64,000 bases of DNA from Streptomyces xinghaiensis S187 (GTDB lineage: Bacteria > Actinomycetota > Actinomycetes > Streptomycetales > Streptomycetaceae). The DNA lies in NCBI RefSeq assembly GCF_000220705.2, contig NZ_CP023202.1:2356001-2420000 (forward strand). Reading direction: 5' to 3'. Positions 60,900-64,000 of the stretch are shown piece after piece; the stretch's first letter is position 1, and every line of letters starts with the position of its first letter. Below the pieces are notes generated by a model. It did not search any database and was not told the origin of the DNA. It was given only the letters and a program-made list of their open reading frames with translations. The position numbers were made by a program, and so were the translations under genes.

Positions 60900-63052
60900 G
60901 CCGCACCGGAACCCCCGGGACGTCCCCCGGGAAGACCCCCGGGGAAGGCCGGGAACAGCACGGCGGGAGCTCCGGCGGCGCCACCGCCCGGCGCGCCCGG
61001 CCCGGAGCGCGGAACCGTCTCCGGCGGCCCGGAGGGCGCCCGCCACTCGCCCTCGCGCTGCCGGCCGCCCTCGCCGTCGCCTTCCTCCTCGTCCCGCTGG
61101 CCGGTGTGCTCGCCGGGACGCCCTGGACCGGACTGCCGGAACGGCTGACCCGGCCCGCCGTCCTGGAGGCGCTGGCGCTCTCCCTCGCCGTCTCCGGCTG
61201 GGCCCTGCTGCTGTCCCTCGTCCTGGGGGTGCCGCTGGCCTGGCTGCTGGCGCGCGTCCGCTTCCCCGGCCGGAGCCTGGTGCGCGTCCTGGTGATGCTG
61301 CCGATGGTCCTGCCGCCCACGGTCGCCGGTGTCGCCCTGCTCCAGGGCTACGGACGCCAGGGCCTGCTCGGCGGCCGGCTGGAGGCGTGGACCGGGCTCA
61401 CCCTGTCCTTCTCGACCGCCGGGGCCGTCGTGGCGGCGGCCTTCGTCTCCCTCCCCTTCCTCGTGATCAGCCTGGAGGGGGCGCTGTCCGGCCTCCATCC
61501 GCGCTACGAGGAGACGGCCGCGTCCCTGGGCGCCTCACCGCTGCGGGTGTTCGCCACCGTGACCGTGCCGATGGTCGCGCCGGGCCTGCTCGCGGGGGCG
61601 GCGCTGTGCTGGGCACGGGCGCTCGGCGAGTTCGGGGCGACGATCACCTTCGCGGGGAACCTCCCCGGAACGACCCAGACCCTGCCCCTCCAGGTCTACC
61701 TCCTGCTCCAGGACGACCCCGAGGGCGCGACGGCGGTCTCCCTGCTGCTGCTCGCCATCGCGACGGCCGTGCTGATCGCGCTGCGCGGCCGCTGGCTGAC
61801 CGGCCGGCGTCCGGCGGTCTCCGCCCCGGCCGGGGCGGACCCCTCCGCGCCTCCGCCCGGCGCGGCCGGCGGCGGCACGCGCACCCCCGCGGACGGCGGC
61901 GCGGAGGCGGGCACGGGCGGCGGTACGCGGAGCGCCCCGGGCCCGGGCCCGGGCCCGGCCCCGGAACCGCCCCCGCCCGCCGCCCCGGACGGCGGGCCCG
62001 CCCTCACCGCGGAGGTCACCGGCGCCACCCGGGTCTCCCTCGGCGTGCCCGCCGGAACGACCGTCGCCGTCGTCGGCCCCAACGGGGCGGGCAAGACGAC
62101 CCTGCTGCGCGCCCTCCTCGGGCTCACCCCCCGCGCCCGGGCCGAACAGCTGTTCCTCGGCGACCGCGATGTCTCCGCACTCCCCCCGCACCGCCGCGGC
62201 ATCGCCTGGGTACCGCAGGACGGCGCCCTCTTCCCGCATCTCCCGGCCCTCGCCAACACCGCCTACGGCGCCCGCGCCCAGGGCGTGGGCCGGGCGGACG
62301 CACGCCGGGAGGCCCAGCGGTGGCTCGACCGGCTCGGTGTGGGCGGGCTGGCACACCGGCGGCCCGGGGAACTCTCCGGCGGCCAGGCGCAGCGCGTCGC
62401 CCTCGCCCGGGCCCTGGCCGCACGCCCCCGGCTGCTGCTCCTGGACGAGCCGCTCGCCGCGCTCGACCAGACCACCCGGGCCGCGGTGCGCCACACCCTG
62501 CGCACCCATCTGGCCGGCTTCCCGGGCGTCTGCCTGATCGTCACGCACGATCCGGTCGAGGCGGTGTCGCTCGCCGGACGGGTGCTCGTCCTGGAGGAGG
62601 GCCGGGCCGTGCAGTACGCGGCACCGCCGGAGGTCTCCCGCCATCCGCGGTCCCCGTGGGTGGCGCGGATGCTCGGCCGGAACGCGTGGCCCGGCACCAC
62701 CGCGGCGGCGGACGGCGCGGCCGGTGCGGCCGGTGTCCTGCACCTCGACGGCGGCGGACGCCTGGTCGCCGCCGACCCGCTGCCGCCGGCGGGCAGCCGG
62801 GTGCTGGCCGTGGTGGGTCCCGAGGCCGTGTCCCTCCACACCCGGCGGCCGTCCGGCAGTCCGCGCAACGTCTGGCGGGGCACGGTACGGGAGATCAGCG
62901 CGCAGGGCGGGCGGCTGCGGGTGCTGATCGACGCGGAACCGGACGTCGTCGCCGAGATCACCCCGCAGGCGGCGGCCGATCTGGCACTCGGCGAGGGCTC
63001 CCCGGTCTGGGTCGGGGTCAAGGCCACAGAAGTCACTTTCGTCACCCTCTGA
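60896..63052 (+). CDS. modBC: Fused molybdate ABC permease-ATPase
   Basis: 718 residues, a natural ModB-ModC fusion. The permease (about 45-300) has the EAA loop YEETAASLGASPLRVFATVTVPMVAPGLLAG and GEFGATITFAGN. A 75-residue Pro/Gly/Ala linker follows. The ATPase then has Walker A GPNGAGKTT (about 394-402), signature LSGGQAQRVALARAL (about 494), Walker B LLLLDEPLAALD and the H-loop in IVTHDPVEAV. A C-terminal TOBE domain (about 625-715) can bind molybdate. The GTG overlaps the modA stop. Confidence 0.94.
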   Translation: MSRTGTPGTSPGKTPGEGREQHGGSSGGATARRARPGARNRLRRPGGRPPLALALPAALAVAFLLVPLAGVLAGTPWTGLPERLTRPAVLEALALSLAVSGWALLLSLVLGVPLAWLLARVRFPGRSLVRVLVMLPMVLPPTVAGVALLQGYGRQGLLGGRLEAWTGLTLSFSTAGAVVAAAFVSLPFLVISLEGALSGLHPRYEETAASLGASPLRVFATVTVPMVAPGLLAGAALCWARALGEFGATITFAGNLPGTTQTLPLQVYLLLQDDPEGATAVSLLLLAIATAVLIALRGRWLTGRRPAVSAPAGADPSAPPPGAAGGGTRTPADGGAEAGTGGGTRSAPGPGPGPAPEPPPPAAPDGGPALTAEVTGATRVSLGVPAGTTVAVVGPNGAGKTTLLRALLGLTPRARAEQLFLGDRDVSALPPHRRGIAWVPQDGALFPHLPALANTAYGARAQGVGRADARREAQRWLDRLGVGGLAHRRPGELSGGQAQRVALARALAARPRLLLLDEPLAALDQTTRAAVRHTLRTHLAGFPGVCLIVTHDPVEAVSLAGRVLVLEEGRAVQYAAPPEVSRHPRSPWVARMLGRNAWPGTTAAADGAAGAAGVLHLDGGGRLVAADPLPPAGSRVLAVVGPEAVSLHTRRPSGSPRNVWRGTVREISAQGGRLRVLIDAEPDVVAEITPQAAADLALGEGSPVWVGVKATEVTFVTL

Positions 63053-63139
63053 CAGACCCAGGGCCTACGATGTTGCGTCGTCGTTCCTCTCACGTCGAGC
63101 GCCCCCGAGCCGACGGTTGCCAGGCGAAGTGGAGCCCAC

Positions 63140-64000
63140 ATGTCCAGAACCGTCCGGGCCGGGGCGCTGGCCGCCGTCGCGCTGCTGCTGGCCGCCACCA
63201 CGGCCGCGTGCGGGGACAAGGAGAAGGGGAAGGAGAGCGCGCCGGGGAAGGCCGCCGTGTCCGCCTCCCCCGGCGCGGACGGCGGGGAACCGCCCGCCCT
63301 GCCCGCCGCGTTGACCGGCCAGAAGCCGCGCTGGAAGGAGTGCGGGGCACCGGCCGCGGCGCTCGGCTCCACGGGCCGGGCCCCCGGGGCCCGCTGGCAG
63401 TGCGCCACGGTCGAGGCACCGCTGGACTACGCCGACCCGGACGGCGACACCCTCGGCATCGCCCTGATCCGAGCCCGGGCCACCGGCCGAGGGGAGCGGA
63501 TCGGCTCACTCCTGCTCAACTTCGGCGGCCCCGGCAACTCCGGGGTGGCCAGCCTCCCCGGCTGGGGCACCGTCTTCGACGACCTGAACTCCCGGTACGA
63601 CCTGGTGGGCTTCGACCCGCGCGGCGTCGCCGGGAGTTCCGGAGTGGTCTGCCGGGACAGCGAGGCGATGGAGGCCGCAGCGTCCCGGCTCGACCACACG
63701 CCGGACGACGCGGCGGAGGAGAAGGCGTTCCTGGCCGACGCCAAGGACTTCGCGGCCGGCTGCGAGCGCCGGTCCGGCGCGGTGCTGCCCCACGTCGGCA
63801 CCGAGAGCGCCGCCCGCGACCTGGACCTGCTCCGCGCGGTCCTCGGTGACGACAAGCTCCACTACCTCGGCTTCTCCTATGGAACCCGGCTCGGCGCCGT
63901 CTACGCCCACCTCTTCCCGCGGCGGGTGGGGCGGCTGGTGCTCGACGCGGTGAGCGACCCCTCCGCGGACGACGTGCGGCACGCGCGCAACCAGACCACC
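63140..64000 (+). CDS. Secreted alpha/beta-hydrolase peptidase, tripeptidyl-aminopeptidase type (3' truncated)
   Basis: 287 residues are present; the gene runs off the window. The signal peptide (MSRTVRAGALAAVALLLAATTAACGD) ends in a lipobox-like TAAC, so it is probably a lipoprotein. After a Gly/Pro linker come the family motifs WKECG, LDYADPDGDTLGIALIRARA, LLLNFGGPGNSG, YDLVGFDPRGVAGSSGVVC and the nucleophile GFSYGTRLGAVYAHLFP (Ser near 246). The Asp and His of the triad would lie beyond the end. This is the SlpD/SlpE-like family of streptomycete exopeptidases. A TACGAT at about 63065 could be its -10. Confidence 0.88.
   Translation, partial: MSRTVRAGALAAVALLLAATTAACGDKEKGKESAPGKAAVSASPGADGGEPPALPAALTGQKPRWKECGAPAAALGSTGRAPGARWQCATVEAPLDYADPDGDTLGIALIRARATGRGERIGSLLLNFGGPGNSGVASLPGWGTVFDDLNSRYDLVGFDPRGVAGSSGVVCRDSEAMEAAASRLDHTPDDAAEEKAFLADAKDFAAGCERRSGAVLPHVGTESAARDLDLLRAVLGDDKLHYLGFSYGTRLGAVYAHLFPRRVGRLVLDAVSDPSADDVRHARNQTT

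Noticed and set aside
1..64000. CRISPR arrays, insertion sequences, prophage or rRNA
   Set aside because: No regularly spaced repeats, transposase-like or phage-like genes, or rRNA sequence were seen.

Overview
The window is high-GC chromosomal DNA from a streptomycete, a Streptomyces or close relative. The evidence is extreme third-position GC, frequent GTG starts, and recognisable Streptomyces genes: sigR-rsrA, the WhiB-like gene wblC, catR-katA, mycoredoxin and adnAB. I see no transposon, phage, CRISPR array or biosynthetic cluster. This is core chromosome, and much of its gene order resembles the Mycobacterium tuberculosis neighbourhoods Rv3192-Rv3204 and Rv3221A-Rv3228 as I remember them.

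Layout. 1-2.7 kb: class I ribonucleotide reductase nrdA (5' end missing) and nrdB. 3.1-6.1 kb: a small unknown protein overlapping a membrane M48-type peptidase. 6.2-9 kb: a secreted zinc peptidoglycan carboxypeptidase, peptide deformylase and a TPR protein. 9.3-12.2 kb: two overlapping membrane HD-domain genes, one a full HD-GYP and one degenerate. 12.3-13.6 kb: rsrA and sigR with a consensus sigma-R promoter. 13.7-20.4 kb: alpha/beta hydrolase, SRAP protein, M50 protease, aroA, rsgA, a TetR regulator and hisN. 20.6-23.2 kb: CBS protein, katA and catR. 23.4-25.8 kb: two identical initiator tRNA genes flanking a Sel1-repeat gene. 25.8-35.2 kb: UPF0182 protein, PPA1309 protein, YlbL-type PDZ protease, moaE, an epimerase, a zincin and a NUDIX protein. 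35.3-38.5 kb: a TerD-AIM24 fusion followed by two more AIM24 genes. 38.6-42.2 kb: YgjP-type hydrolase, an orphan E1-like protein and an ABC1 kinase. 42.4-43.7 kb: wblC with a long structured leader. 43.7-56.6 kb: uvrD2, mrx1, nudC, adnB, adnA and an alkyltransferase-like gene. 56.8-59.5 kb: a kinase-like/LPG-synthase-type membrane protein. 59.7-63.1 kb: a molybdate HTH-TOBE gene, modA and modBC. 63.1 kb to the end: a secreted peptidase, cut by the window.

The main theme is stress response and genome maintenance. Sigma-R and RsrA sense thiol oxidation, and the same promoter motif, GGGAAT-N18-GTT, lies before sigR and before mycoredoxin. CatR and KatA handle peroxide through an operator lying in the katA promoter. 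WblC handles translation-inhibitor stress and has an apparent attenuator leader. UvrD2, AdnAB and the alkyltransferase-like protein handle DNA damage.

The least explained elements are the wblC leader with its 107-codon upstream reading frame, the TerD-AIM24 trio, the tandem HD pair, the orphan E1/ABC1-kinase pair and the kinase/LPG-synthase fusion.
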